Below, one piece after another: positions 35,250-47,400 of a DNA stretch of 64,000 bases (positions within the stretch are counted from its first letter, which is position 1; each line of letters starts with the position of its first letter). This DNA is from Hyaloperonospora brassicae (lineage: Eukaryota; Oomycota; Peronosporomycetes; Peronosporales; Peronosporaceae): contig CANTFL010001467.1 in the NCBI GenBank assembly GCA_947650285.1, positions 62,001 through 126,000 on the forward strand, read 5' to 3'. Under the pieces are notes generated by a model that had not been told where the DNA came from, ran no database searches, and saw only the letters and a list, made by a program, of their open reading frames with translations. The translations under genes and the position numbers were made by a program.

Positions 35250-36725
35250 TTGATGCTCCGACCAACAAGTGTTCTCCACTTTAACGCTTTGCTAATTTTA
35301 TTATCAATTAATTACAACAAGGCTAATAAGGCTGGCCAAATGTTGTCACGAGCATTCAAAAGCTCAGATTGGGCAACACCATTAAGGTCACAAAAAATCC
35401 ATATAGTGGCGGCGTCAACATTGGATTTGGCAAAACGTGCCGACGCAAACGTCGTCACGTATGATGCCGTTGTCGATCAAGTCGGCATCGATGAAGAAGA
35501 CAACCTCAAAAATATCAATGATGCTATTATTGATACAGATGAGGACGACGATGCTGGTATTGTCAGCATCGCCAACGACTATTCCAGCGAGGGTGACGTT
35601 ATCCTCGCCGATGAACAGGAAGAGAAAATAACTCTTTCTGCAGTTCGCACAAGGCGAACTGAACACAACAATTCCGAGTCAGCAGAAGGAATTCTGCTGG
35701 CTCGTGAAGCAGTGGTTCATTTCGTACAGGATTCCATCGCTTACGCGGTGGACCGTCAGAAACGGAACGCTTACAAGAATGGAAGGAAAAAATATACATT
35801 CATTTGTTAAAGGTGACTTAGTTCTACTATCGACGGTAAACCTACCTAGACACGTAGTGACCAATGTGAGCAGCAGTAAACTACTGCCCAAGTACATCGG
35901 TCCCTTTCGTGTGCTGCGCCTACAAGACAACGCATACAAGGTCGAACTGCCACGTAGGATGCGTACGCATCCTTCGTTTTACGTGGGACTTCTCCGCCCG
36001 TACTGTCAGTACGAGCCCTCTTCCGACGATGAAGATAACCCTCACGTTCAAGAACCTCCATCAGGCTCTTGCGTTCGCGCTCCAGACGATCAGTCCGGAT
36101 GCGTAATGAAGATCTCTTCGTTCAGCCGAGAGATCTACATGCGTGCCGTCCCCAGCTCCTCAACAAGAGAGCGGATATCGCGCTCGACCTGCAGTTGCGC
36201 GACCGCGTCCTCAGCACGGTCCTTCGCATGCTCGGCTTCGCGATCCTTGCGGTGCTGACGCATAGTGTCGGTCAGAGCGTAACGCCTGTGTCGCTCGTGC
36301 TCCAAATCCTCGCGCAATTCAACAATTGCGCGATTCATCAATTGCGCGACTTATCTCGTTTAGGTCGAGATGGTGAGAAGAACTGTTTGGAGGAGAGTTT
36401 TCCTTCTCCTCCACATCATTTGATTGACCCGCACGGTGATCAACGCTTCCTGGTGGAGCGTATCTTTGAACACCGTGACGATTCAGGATCAAGGACGACT
36501 TACCGCGTCCAGTGGCGATGGCATCCACCCTCTTGGAACAGCTGGGAGCCCCGCTCCCAGCTGATGTTGGATGTGCCCGATCTCGTCGAGAGATACGACG
36601 AGACACACCCGACGATGGAGGGCCATCGTCGTACAAACGACCGCCGCGTTCGTAAAGAAATTGTGGGTTATCAATTCCTTGACGCATCTCGCACGAGATG
36701 CGCGCCCTTCAGTAGGGTTGATTAG
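35250..36725 (+). pseudogene. E1 pol C-terminal remnant (post-integrase region and chromodomain)
   Basis: First part 35250-35810 (acidic linker, then LAREAVVHFVQDSIAYAVDR) shifts frame at an A-rich run near 35795 into FVKGDLVLLSTVNL...KYIGPFRVL (the GPY/F-like integrase C-terminus). A later frame carries a chromodomain (RFLVERIFEHRDDSGSRTTY; VQWRWHPPSWNSWEPRSQLM). Homologous in order to E2 45564-44440 and E3 57540-58650. Chromodomains target insertion to marked chromatin. Confidence 0.7.
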
Positions 36726-36729
36726 GGAA

Positions 36730-37715
36730 TTAAGCCTCCCTAGGGGCGCAAACTGAGTTGTCAACACAACTCAGACATTTCTCTCCCCACGAGAGGCAAG
36801 GTAAACCTGCCTCTCGAGACAATCGGTGCAATTTGTACCGAGCACCGGTATGAAACTTCAGCTCAGACCTGTTGCGAGCAACATCGAGTTTGTCCAACCA
36901 AACCTTGCGGCCAACATTCTCAATGTTGCCGATGAACGAATTCCACGCCTGCACCAAAGAGAGCTCGTCTCTCTTTCGGTTGCCGTGGTACCATCGATAT
37001 CTAAAAATAAATCGATTTAGAAGTCATGCTCAGTGCGGTAATTTATCGCACTGGGGTCAAGATCATGGATCCTTGACGAGTCAAAGAGTGGGATTCGACA
37101 ATTCTGATTGGTATACTCATACCACCTTCTCAGCTCGCTCACGGAATGCATCCATGGCTTGCTTTCAGGAGCAGATCGCAACGCGTCACGATCCTGCTCC
37201 TCTTGCGTGGTGCCAACGTACGCATTGGCACCACGATCGCCGCAATACCTCGTATTACTGCGTCTATGGCTACGATGACTCCGCGAAGAGTCATCGACAT
37301 CGTCATGAGAACGTACATCCTCATTTTGCACACTCGCCTCGTATGAATACGAGCGCGATCGGTTCGATCCCGTTGACGAGTTCTCGGACTCGTCGGATGA
37401 ACCGAACATCTCATGTCGCAATTCAGGATCGAGACTGCCGCGAGGCACAGCAGTCTTCGTTTCCGCAACCGTACGGCCGGGCTTTTTGGACGACTTGGAG
37501 TCGGACGGGGGATCTGACTCAACCGAATAGAGCACCTCTAATTCGGGGTCGACTTCCATGGGACATCCACCCGCGGCCAAAGCTGCGGATGAAGAAACTG
37601 CACGTGGATGACCACATGCACCTGCAACTGTGGGTGTTGCAGGCTGCTTATTAGCAGCAGCAGGCGCATTATAGCCTGCTGCCGATCCTTGAGTGTCTGG
37701 CCCCCCCGGCTGCAC
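36730..37715 (-). pseudogene. E1 antisense accessory ORF (broken)
   Basis: On the strand opposite to E1 pol, between the chromodomain and the 3' LTR. The first part, 37715-37017 (232 codons), has a Pro/Ala N-terminus, an acidic Ser-rich middle (LRHEMFGSSDESENSSTGSN) and NCRIPLFDSSRIHDLDPSAI, then a stop. After a one-frame slip it continues as RYRWYHGNRKRDELSLVQAW...VWLDKL...TGARYKLHRLSREAGLPCLS to 36730. It matches the E2 product closely in motif order. Function unknown; no nuclease, transposase or gag signature is evident. Confidence 0.65.
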
Positions 37716-37908
37716 GCATCCCTACATCCTCTTCGGACGCAGCCTTGCTCGCGGAGCGCATGTACCGACTCGTCATGCGCCATAAAGTCGAAGTGAGAAG
37801 GGAAAGACCAACAAGTGCCCCCCGTCTCCAGAGCGACACGACGGTGGTCTCTCTGTCACCAACGAATCAATCACTCACTATAGTGTCTGATGGTTAAGGG
37901 GAGGGTGA

Positions 37909-38379
37909 TATAACGGGGTGAGCCTGTTACATAAAAATTGGTACGAAAGGACCATTTTTTGAATATTATCTATTTTTGACAATATTCAATCAACATCACT
38001 CGAGGAAAGTGATGTTGTCGAAATATTACCTCTAGGGGTAATATCCGTGGAGGGGTCCACTTCTTGGTTGATGTACCGTGTACATCGACCAAATTAATCA
38101 CCAATCGCTGCTAGACGCGCGCAAAAAGTGGTGGACAGAAGACTTACATAAGAGACAGTAGTTTAATGTAGTTAGTTTAAGACGAAAGATGATTTAGTAA
38201 GAAACTAACTATAATAAATAACAGTTCTATTTTCCCCAAAAGACAGAACTTTCGGGTTCTGTATTGTCTTGGTCGCGCTTCCTTACGCCACGTTTACGTG
38301 ACGTTGGGCGTAAGCACCCTTGTATTGTTTCAATACAAGGTCTTGCTAAGTTACCTGAGCAAGAGCGTGCCCCGTTACA
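37909..38379 (+). repeat. E1 3' LTR
   Basis: 471 bp, starting TATAACGGGGTGAGCC after the purine tract AAGGGGAGGGTGA and ending GCGTGCCCCGTTACA. Shares the terminal inverted TGTAACGGG-type ends with the E2, E3, A and B LTRs, but its body is a distinct subfamily. Confidence 0.8.
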
Positions 38380-41300
38380 ATGAAAGGTTGGGGCATCTAT
38401 GCCATCAACTTGTAAGAAAGATAGTCGACCAGAACTCGGTAGTCGACATATTGCTTCGAAAGCGACAATTGCTACATGTGAAGCATGCCAATTCGGAAAA
38501 CAACGCGCAAAACTCGCGCAAAAGGTGGTTGAGCGTGGTGTCACTGAACGCTATCAACTTGTCTATTCAGATTTATTATTTTCACCTAAAAAATACAACT
38601 GCACGGAATTCCATGCAGTATTAGTATCATGGACGCGTTTTCAAGGTTTATCACGGTGTATCCCGTAAAGACAAAATAGTGAAGTGAATCCGCTGCTTTA
38701 GCGCTATATCGCTTGGGCAGAGCGGAAGTGTACTAACTGCCAGGTAAGGACGATATTTCGGATGGAGGTGTAAAATTCGTCAATGACGAAATGATTTCTT
38801 GGTACCAAGCAATTGGTAACACGTATACAGTTGCACCTCCAAACACATTACGATTGAATGTGGTGGAAAGAATACACCAGACGCTTACCGGCATGATGAA
38901 ATCAATGATAGAAGAATCCGGTCTTCAGGCATCATTTTGGGTGGATGCACTCCATTACGCTACGTATTAAAAAATCGATCGTATTCCAGCGCGATGAAAC
39001 GTACACCATATCGAACAATGTGGAAGAGAAAGCCTGATATCCATCATGTGCGCTATTTCGGCCCACTTGCTTACGTGCATACGAAGGTGGGGCCAGCGCG
39101 ACACAAGTTTGCAAACAACTATCGTGTAGGGTCTGCACTTGGATATCGCGACGACATTCTTGGCTGTAAGGTTTGCATCCCGAAGCTGGATTTATCACCT
39201 ATGGTAGTCTAATCACCGTCAATGAAGGCGTCATGTACAAGGATCGTGAAGGACCAGGGTTTGGACAACATGTTCGCGACTGGTCTGATAACCAATACCC
39301 CAACTTGACTAGCGTTGGGCGCCACAATTACGACTTGCCAGCCGTGGGGGGGAGCGATGCAGTTAATGACGCAAAACAGCTGATGGAGTTGATGAAACTC
39401 AGTTGACGCGGCTGACGAAGACTTTGACGGACTCAGTGCAGCAGCAAAACACCAACCTGCAGGGCAACAACAACGTTCACTGCACGCGGACCCGCAAACG
39501 AGCATTACGATCACCTCTGGCTGCATCGCGAGCCACCACGCTTTGGTGATAATATTGTGTTTTTCGATTAATCGGAGAGGACAACAATGGCCACCATACT
39601 GAGAGTAGTGAAGAGAAGTATATCGCTGCGTGTGAACCCGCTGCATATATATGAGAAGATGGTGTATTTGCGGAAAGTGAAGGTGAAGCTAATGAAATCG
39701 ACACCAAAGAAAACGACTCGTTAACGCATGAAACTGCAGGCGAAGATCTAAACAATTGTTTGTACATTGATAAAAATGATAAAAAACGATGAAGATGATG
39801 CGAATAACCTCGACGGCAATTACACAGACTACCGTGTACATCAACCGAAGCTTATTGGACATCGGCGTCTTCGCAACGAAGAGATTTACGTAATAAGTGG
39901 CGAGGCTAATACGGAAAGCCTACGATAAGTACTTGCTCATGTTGTCGGTACTGACATGGACAGGGCAGTACAATACTTTATCGTCTATGCTGCAATGGCG
40001 GTAACAACACATGATAGTAGACTAAGCATGCTCTGCACGAAACTGAAGTTCGAATACCAAGTAGTTTCAAACAAGCGATGAACTCACCTCAACAGAAGGA
40101 ATGGTGAAATGGAATGAAAAAGGAATTTGTTGCGATGAAAACGAGGGGCGTCTTTAAAATCATTACACAATGTGAAACGCAAAAGAACAAGAAAGCACTC
40201 AAAACCATGTGGAGGTTTCAAGTATCGGATACAGAAGGCAACGTGATGCGGTTTCGTCCGAAAATTTGTTCCCAAGGTGACAAACAAGAGCCAGAAGTGG
40301 ACTTAAATGCAATGGAAATATATTCTCCTGTTGCCAGAATTGCTTCATTTTTTATAGAGGCTATTCGTGGCTCTGTGCAGCCTTACAGGCTTGGAAATGT
40401 TTCAATGCGATGTAAACGCGGCGTTTGTTAACGCAGCTCTCAGGATCACGCATTATATCCGGCACATTCCTGGATTCCCACTCAAAAAGGGTTGGGTGTA
40501 CAAAGTGAAATATGCGATGTATGGGCTCCACCGAAGTGGTCGCGAGTGGTATGGTGAACTTAACTCCAGGCTGGATCGTCATGGATAAATTTGTTGCACT
40601 TCCGAACCATGATGGTACGCTTACCGACACCACATAGAATTTGCGCTTTTACTTGTGTATGTGGGTGATATCATATGTGGAACAAATAGTGAGGAATGGA
40701 AGGTGTCATTTTTCTCGAAGCTGGATGCTGAGTATATCATTAAGGATCAAGGACGACTTCACTGTTACCTTAAAATTCAAGTGGATTTAACTGATGAAGG
40801 TGCTTTTCTTCACCAGACAAAGTATGCACAGGAAGTGCTTCGCATATTTTATTTCAAAGATGCACATGGCTGCAGATCACCACTGGACTCAACGATGAAG
40901 CTACGAGCGGTGAAGGAAGCGGATAGCGATTCAGGTGTTGAAAACTGAGAAGCCATATGCTCACTGATGTACATGACGACAAGTACAAGACCAGTAGATC
41001 TTGCGTATCCAGTCGGATATCGGAGTCGGTTCGTTGAGCATCCGACAATACAGCATGGCCAATCTCTCAAACGAGTCCTCATGTACCTCAAAGCCACGAA
41101 CGAGCAAGAAATGCTCTTTTATAGAATCCAGCAAAAGACAAAACATCAAGAACGAACGAGAACAATCTTGAAGGTTATGCGACTAAGACTAACTAAATTG
41201 TCCCGATACTCGAAAAAGCGTCACAAAATTCGTTTTGTTGATCGCAGGAGGCCTTGTGGCTTGGGCTACACGACGGCAGACAGTCGTGGCGCAGAGCACG

Positions 41301-41690
41301 GCGGAAGCTGAGTACGTATCATCTTGTGAAGCATGTATGGAAAGACGAGCGCTATTTAACGCGCTTACCGAAGCACTTACCAATATGAAATTGATTTTTT
41401 GCTGCGAGTGGACAATCAAGCGGCTATCTCGTTGGCGTCTAAATCTCTCTTTTGCAGGAAGACTCGTCACTTCGAATTGAGGTTTCATTATGTTCGTGAA
41501 CAAGTTGCCCGAAAAGCGATAAGGATTCGAAAGGTTGGCGGTGATGTTAACCCCGCTGACTAGCTGACGAAGCCACTCAGGTATCCAAGGATAATCAAGA
41601 TGAAGCAGCTCAACGGCTTGCACCCTACCAAGGTACCAATCCCACGAGAATAGCAACGTCGGCTGTACCAAGAACAACAGGAGCCCATAA
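38380..41690 (+). pseudogene. Decayed Ty1/copia element
   Basis: Plus-strand copia polyprotein remains in order. GAG-pre-integrase starts right at the E1 LTR (NERLGHLCHQL, CEACQFGKQRAK). Integrase end: TPYRTMWKRKPDIHHVRYFG. Reverse transcriptase: MFQCDVNAAFVNA, YKVKYAMYGLHRSGREWY. RNase H: TRRQTVVAQSTAEAEYVSSC. Many stops and frame changes; not functional. The gag and protease part is missing or lost upstream of E1. Confidence 0.8.
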
Positions 41691-41775
41691 GAAATTTATA
41701 AACCGAGATATAAATACTGCAGTAAATGTTCCGAGTGCTTATTCGGAAGGACCGTGTTATAGTGCTGCGTCAACT

Positions 41776-41950
41776 AGTGACTGCGACGTGCGAGTGATAT
41801 CGATGAAGTTCAAGGCAGTTGACATCGATGAAGTTCAAGGCAGTTGACATCGATGAAGTTCAAGGAACTTAATGTGACACACGAGAGCTTAGGCATTAAA
41901 CTCCGTGTCAAATTTGCAGAGAAAAAAGAATCGAGAAAGACTCAGCGGAG
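41776..41950 (+). repeat. Dispersed repeat R, copy 2 (interrupted)
   Basis: Second copy of the repeat at 33969, with three tandem 25-bp units. It stops at GCGGAG where the old gypsy LTR begins. Matching downstream sequence (CGCTAGTTCTCTGAATCTAAT) appears at 61911-61931, after the old element. Confidence 0.7.
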
Positions 41951-41952
41951 CC

Positions 41953-42162
41953 TGATGACTAAGGTGGCATCGTGGATGACCTGCAAGAACAGACGATGAT
42001 GCCACGACGATTGCCGAGATGGTTGCACCAGTAATTGCATTGGTTAATTGTACGAGTTGATTGCACCAGTCTATCATACCTAATGTCCCTCCAACTAAAA
42101 CGTATTCTCCATTTACCCTCTACGACTTAAGATCCTCTGTCAGCCACGAGCCGGGTCTGTCA
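41953..42162 (+). repeat. Old gypsy 5' LTR
   Basis: 210 bp, TGATGACTAAGG...GGGTCTGTCA. Aligns with 61672-61860 with many differences. Confidence 0.7.
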
Positions 42163-42825
42163 TTTTAAATATCAAATTTGACAAATCAAGATGGAGAATT
42201 CCGTCGCCTTCTACATGGGATGGAATAAAGAGGATTATTACGTCACGTACACGATTGAGACGTGCCAAGAAATTGCTACTGCACCAGCCGACGTCTCCAA
42301 GACGAAGATCGAGCGCTTTCGCGGTGGATCCGCAAAGGAATGTATCACATAAGGTAAGAAGTTCAAGAGACTCGCGCAAAGAAAAGACTAGGGTGCTGAC
42401 CAACTTACCGTTCAACTGATCACGCTGATCGAAGGTGATCTGTCGCGCGAGGTAGAGCGCATCGTCAGAGAATCTTCCAAGAAAGAACTCACGCTCTAAG
42501 ACTTCTACCGTGAAATGGGCTAACTACTGGTTCCAGTAGACTACAGTAAGTAATTGGATGAGGAGTTATGGATCCTTACCAAGCGCCGCGATGAAACATA
42601 TTAATGCTGCTCGGCACGTCTGTGAGAGCTTGCTTAAATGTACAACGAGTTGCCCCATGATGCGCACACCATCCTGATTGTCCAAGTATGTCGCTACTCC
42701 ACCGAGCAGTGCCTCCGAACTGGCAAGGAAACCTCGCGTTTTGTGAGATCTCATACGGGACCATAGCTAAACTTGCGATGTACTTTGAGCGCCTCGAAAG
42801 GTGCGAAATACAAAATGGCCGTGCC
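42163..42825 (+). pseudogene. Old gypsy gag, N-terminal part
   Basis: Gag-like frames with stops: TLIEGDLSREVERIVRESSK, MYNELPHDAHTILIVQV and ending ERLERCEIQNGRA where E2 begins. Confidence 0.55.
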
Positions 42826-43267
42826 GGTAACGGGGCACTGATGACAACGTACTGGATGACCGTACAGATCTCACTTCCACTGACAACAGTGATTGTCAGT
42901 GCCTCGCTAAGTGTTGCACCAACACAGAGGAAAGAAATGAGACTAACTTCACACTCTAGTCTCTGGTAAACGTAAAACTGTGTTATTCAGTACAATAAGT
43001 CCTATCAATCTTGTGTCTCTGTTTGTACTGACTTAATTATATTAATCTAACTAAACGTATGATGACGTCTACTCACTACCCATTGCGCACGTCTAGCAGC
43101 AATTGTTGCGCTGATATCATCACGATATCAACCAATGAGTAGATCCTTCGGTCATGTCAACAGTATCATCACGCTCTGTGATATTGTTGAAATAGTATCC
43201 AACGTAATAATCTTTATTGTCATTTTAGCCTTAATGACAATTTCATGTAACGGGCTACCCCGTTACA
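42826..43267 (-). repeat. E2 3' LTR
   Basis: 442 bp. Nearly identical to 50120-50561, with TGTAAC-type inverted ends (first base changed). Confidence 0.85.
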
Positions 43268-43284
43268 TCACCCCTCCCTTAACT

Positions 43285-43305
43285 GATAGTCACCGTGTGA
43301 CTATC
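43285..43305. other. E2 hairpin beside the polypurine tract
   Basis: Perfect 9-bp stem GATAGTCAC/GTGACTATC with a 3-base loop, 5 bases from the purine tract (43268-43280, read on the minus strand). Confidence 0.7.
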
Positions 43306-43325
43306 GAAGCTTTTGTGGCCACCAA

Positions 43326-43739
43326 TTGAATGCCAATGAGACGGGGAGCACTTGTAGATCAGATCCATTCATAATGACTTTGCATCGCATAGTTAACATG
43401 TCTATGCGGGGAGATTCAAAGACGGCACAGTATGCCACCGTGCTAGCCTCTGCGACAGACGATTCGTCGTCTGCTGCTCTTTATCTGCCCGCAGCATGTG
43501 TTGCTGCAGTCGCATGTGATGTCGCACCACATGCACACAGCGACCTCGAGCTAGGTGTCAGCTACTCTGGCGGGTCAGATGTGTCTGAATCGGAAAAGCC
43601 TTTAGAGGCATCGCGCTCACCCGCGGTGCCTCGTTCGTCAAATGAGCTGCCGAACAAACGGACTCGCGACATGCGTCACAGCCTGTTCGGCAGTGTTGAT
43701 GAATATGGTGATAATTATGATTACTCATACCACGGTTAA
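43326..43739 (+). CDS. E2 antisense accessory ORF, N-terminal part
   Basis: 137 codons on the strand opposite to E2 pol, next to the 3' LTR. Ala/Ser-rich, then acidic; ends RTRDMRHSLFGSVDEYGDNY plus DYSYHG, aligning with the E1 segment LRHEMFGSSDES. It stops and changes frame before 43853. No known domain. Confidence 0.5.
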   Translation: MNANETGSTCRSDPFIMTLHRIVNMSMRGDSKTAQYATVLASATDDSSSAALYLPAACVAAVACDVAPHAHSDLELGVSYSGGSDVSESEKPLEASRSPAVPRSSNELPNKRTRDMRHSLFGSVDEYGDNYDYSYHG

Positions 43740-43852
43740 CTCGCGCGCCTTCGCACGAGCGCGTTGAAGATGGCGCGAGCATTCTTCATACTGAAACCCG
43801 TGGTATTGGCATAGATACCACGTCGAAGCGTGATGAGCTGAAGCCGTGGCGT

Positions 43853-44437
43853 TTGCCTGAAGAGCTCATCAATAGCTTGTCTCACAAGACAAGTCAACAC
43901 CATCGAATTCCATTATTCGATGCGAGCGAGCTACATGGCTTGAGCTCCAGCGCGAAAAACTTTCGCGCTAAGGATAACTTCTATCTCAATGTTTTCGTCA
44001 AGCATCGGTGGTACAATGGTGACCAAAAAATTGAAAAGGCCTCGCTTTTGGTGGCAGAGAACGCGTTCGTTCAAAATGTCAAGAATTTTGGACGTGAAGG
44101 ATGGCTCCAACAACTTGAAGCAGTACGCATCAAGCTTGAAAAGCAAACTTTAACAGGTGCAAGGTACCGGTTGAATCGTTTGTCGAGTGAGGTAGGCATT
44201 CCTTGTCTCACTTGGATTGATCCTTGTGCGAGTTGTGTTGGCAACTCGCAACCTACACATAGGGACGTCTATTCCCCAAGTTCGCTATGGGGAAGGGCAC
44301 ATATCTCTGCTGAGATGCGGGACGAGATTGCAAACGTGCAATCCGTCTACAGTCGCCATAAGCGCGTGTGTACCGATGAGCCCTCGGACCCATCGGATGA
44401 GTCTCTTCGTACTGGTGGACGAGACCCTCAACATTAG
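43853..44437 (+). CDS. E2 antisense accessory ORF, C-terminal part
   Basis: 194 codons. Contains HRIPLFDASELHGLSSSAKN, FVKHRWYNGDQK, GREGWLQQLEAVRIKLEKQT, LTGARYRLNRLSSEVGIPCL and CASCVGN, matching the E1 antisense product motif by motif. It overlaps the end of the E2 chromodomain frame (44441-44253) on the other strand. Probably the main domain of a retroelement-encoded accessory protein. Biochemical role unknown. Confidence 0.6.
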   Translation: MPEELINSLSHKTSQHHRIPLFDASELHGLSSSAKNFRAKDNFYLNVFVKHRWYNGDQKIEKASLLVAENAFVQNVKNFGREGWLQQLEAVRIKLEKQTLTGARYRLNRLSSEVGIPCLTWIDPCASCVGNSQPTHRDVYSPSSLWGRAHISAEMRDEIANVQSVYSRHKRVCTDEPSDPSDESLRTGGRDPQH

Positions 44438-47400
44438 ACATCAGATGGGATCGAGGTTCCCAGCTGACATATGATGGTGGATACTCACGCCAGCGGACAA
44501 TTAAAACTTGTCCGCCCCCCGTTCTTCACGCGGTAACTCAATAAACGTCCCACGTGAAAGCGTCGACCACCGTAAGAATCCACTTGTGGCTCCGGTGGTG
44601 GTGGAAAGACAAGGTCCGGCTCAGATGCCGGGCCTGCAGGAGACTTTGGGTAACCGTGAACGTTACCTGACCCAATTGAAGGAGGACGCCGATTACGAGT
44701 ACGATTGCCGGCACGTCTTGTTGTCGACCGTACGACGTCTCCGTACCGATCGGGAGAAAAACTGATAGGACTTCGCGTTCGCTCAGCTTGAGAACGAACG
44801 CGATAAGCGTCATTTGCACGACGGGACAGAGGCGGCTCGTCGCGAGACTGCGTTGCTGAAGAAAGAACTTGAGTGTTTGGTCCGTGATCACAAGAACATG
44901 TTGAGGATTCTTGAGCGTGATGGATATATCCGTTCTCGGAAGAGGCCTCGTGCTGATAGTACGGGTGGAGACGACCAACATAAAACGTAGGATCGTGCGC
45001 ATCTTGCGAGGCAACTTAGTCGGGATGCATTGACCCTGCGGTACAATACACGAAAGGGACCAATGTGTATCGATAGTAGTTTACTACTACCGACATTAGT
45101 GACTGCATGTCCAGTTAGGTTTACCGTGGACAGTAGTACTAGGTCGTTAACTTCAAAATGAAAGAATATTGGCTCTTCCATTCTTGTCGGCATTCCGTTT
45201 CTGGCGGGCCACCGCATTTGCGATGGAGTTCTGAACGAAACGGACTATTGCCTCTCGAGTCAGCAGGAAGTTCTCTACTGGATCGTTGATTTGCCTTTCT
45301 GTGCGCTTCGTGCGCACTGATAAGAGGTTTCTCACTTCTTCAGCGAGGTTGTCCTCTTCCTCGCTGGCAGAATAGTTGACGATGCTGATTATCCCAGCAT
45401 CGTCATCACTGTATGATGTAGAAGCAGCGTCATTGCTACTACTAAGGCCAATTCCGTCGGTGTCGACATTATTGACATCGGCATCAAACGAATCGGCGTG
45501 TGCGATAATACGTGATGAGCAAGAGACAAAACGAATTTTGCTCGAGCGAGCCCCCTCCCCCCTTCACTTAGAGTCACTCTGTATTACGGCGGGAATACGT
45601 GGGTGGCGTAAGCTATTCACATAGAACGGTGTAGGCGTCGTGGACGCATGCATGGAGTTGTTAAAGGCGAATTCGACCATCGGCAAGAACTCACTCCAAC
45701 TCGAGAAAGAGGGGACATAGCCTCGAAGTATCTCTTTGAGGACACGTTTTGCACGTTCTGTCTGACCATCTATTCCAGGATGGTCAGAGGTCGACATATT
45801 TAACCGTGTTCCCAAATGGCAGAACACGGATTGCCAAAACTCCGCCGTGAACCGAGGATCACGATCGGATACGAGTTCACGGGTCAATCCGTGGAGTCGA
45901 AATACTGTGTCGATGAATATATGAGCAAAGTCATGTGCGGTGATTGACTCAGGGACCGCAGCAAGAAGAATTATCTTGTTGAAATGATCTACAAACATAA
46001 TAATACCATTAATCTTGTGAGTGTCTTCGGGAAACCCAAAGACAAAGTCCATAGAAACGGACTCTTAACATTTTTCGGCATCGGCAGAGGTTGTAATGGT
46101 GCACATGATGAAGGTCTAGGCTCCACTCGTTGGCAGACCTCGCAAGAACGAATGTACTTGCGAACAAACTGATAATGTCGGGGTCAGTAAAATTCGCGAC
46201 TTACTGTAAGGTAAGTCTTTTTCCTACCACGATGCCCGCCTGATGGCGCATCGTGACATTCGAACATGATGAGTAATGCAAATCATCATGATCGAGAACG
46301 ACGACAAGAGGAGTGTCGTCAGCAACAGCTGGGTCATACAGCAGACCATTTTTAGTCGTATACTGATATAAAGAGAAACGGTATATAGCCGGAAAATCAG
46401 ACAAGATTTTCCGGGATGGGTTTGCAAGATGACCCAATCAAACGAAGGAGATTCGTATCTCTTGCGTACGCCTTCCGCACGTCGTCGAGTAAAGGCGACA
46501 ACATCACGCTGACTGACAGCGCCGCAATAGTGGGCAAGGCCTCAATATTGAATGGTGTAGTCGGCTCGAAATCGGACCGACGCAAAAGTGCATTGGCTAA
46601 GACGTTCAGTCGTTCTGTTATGTACTCCACGAAGAAGTTATACTCCGCGAAGAAAGACAATCACCTCGCCATTCGTTGCGAGTGGCGCGGACTTGTGACG
46701 GCCGTGCGTAGTGACGCATGGTCCGTATAGATAATGAACGGTCTATCTCCCAAGTGATAGACGCGAAACTTAGCCAGTGCGTAATTCGTGACAAGGCGTT
46801 CCTTGTCATGTACTGGGTAATTACGCTCAGCTGCTTGCAGCTGACGCGACTGATAACAGATGACGCGCTCCGCGTCGTCTGTGTCGTATTGCATTATTGC
46901 ACATGCGATTGCAATATCGCTGGCGTCACATACCACATGAAATGGTCTGTCCTGATCTGCAATCGCCAGCATCGGCGACTGCATCAAGCTCTGCTTGATA
47001 CTTTCGAAGGAACACTGAAAGTCAGCGTTCCATGTCCACCTAACATTTTTTTTGAGCAAGAAAGAAATATGAAGAGCCATCTCGGCATAGTTAGGCGAAC
47101 ACTTGTGCAAGTAGACCGCTAGCCCAAGGAACTTCCGCAGTACCTTGACATCGACTGGCACAGGCGAGCCGGTGATCGTCTTGATTTTTTAGGGATCGGG
47201 GCGTGCACCGTGTTTACCCCCGATGCGCCGAAGAAGTGGTATTTCGCTAGCCGCGAATATACACGTCTTGAGATTGGCGTACAACTTATGCTTGCGCATG
47301 AGTCAAAAAATATGACGAACGTGAATTCTGTGATCTTCAACGTCCGTCTTCCCGTCCATAGCCCGGCTATGAACGAACACATCGTCAAAGTAATTTGGTG

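Larger units (their letters stand above)
35250..38379 (+). mobile_element. E1: 5'-truncated chromodomain Ty3/gypsy element
   Basis: Keeps only the 3' part of a gypsy element: the region after integrase, chromodomain, an antisense ORF, polypurine tract (37891-37908) and 3' LTR (37909-38379). The LTR is followed at once by copia coding sequence, so E1 appears inserted in the copia element. No gag, protease or reverse transcriptase is recognisable upstream. Confidence 0.75.

Noticed and set aside
33041..38379. LTR B as the 5' LTR of E1
   Set aside because: B resembles the E2/A subfamily rather than the E1 3' LTR, has no primer-binding site after it, and no gag or pol lies between it and 35250.
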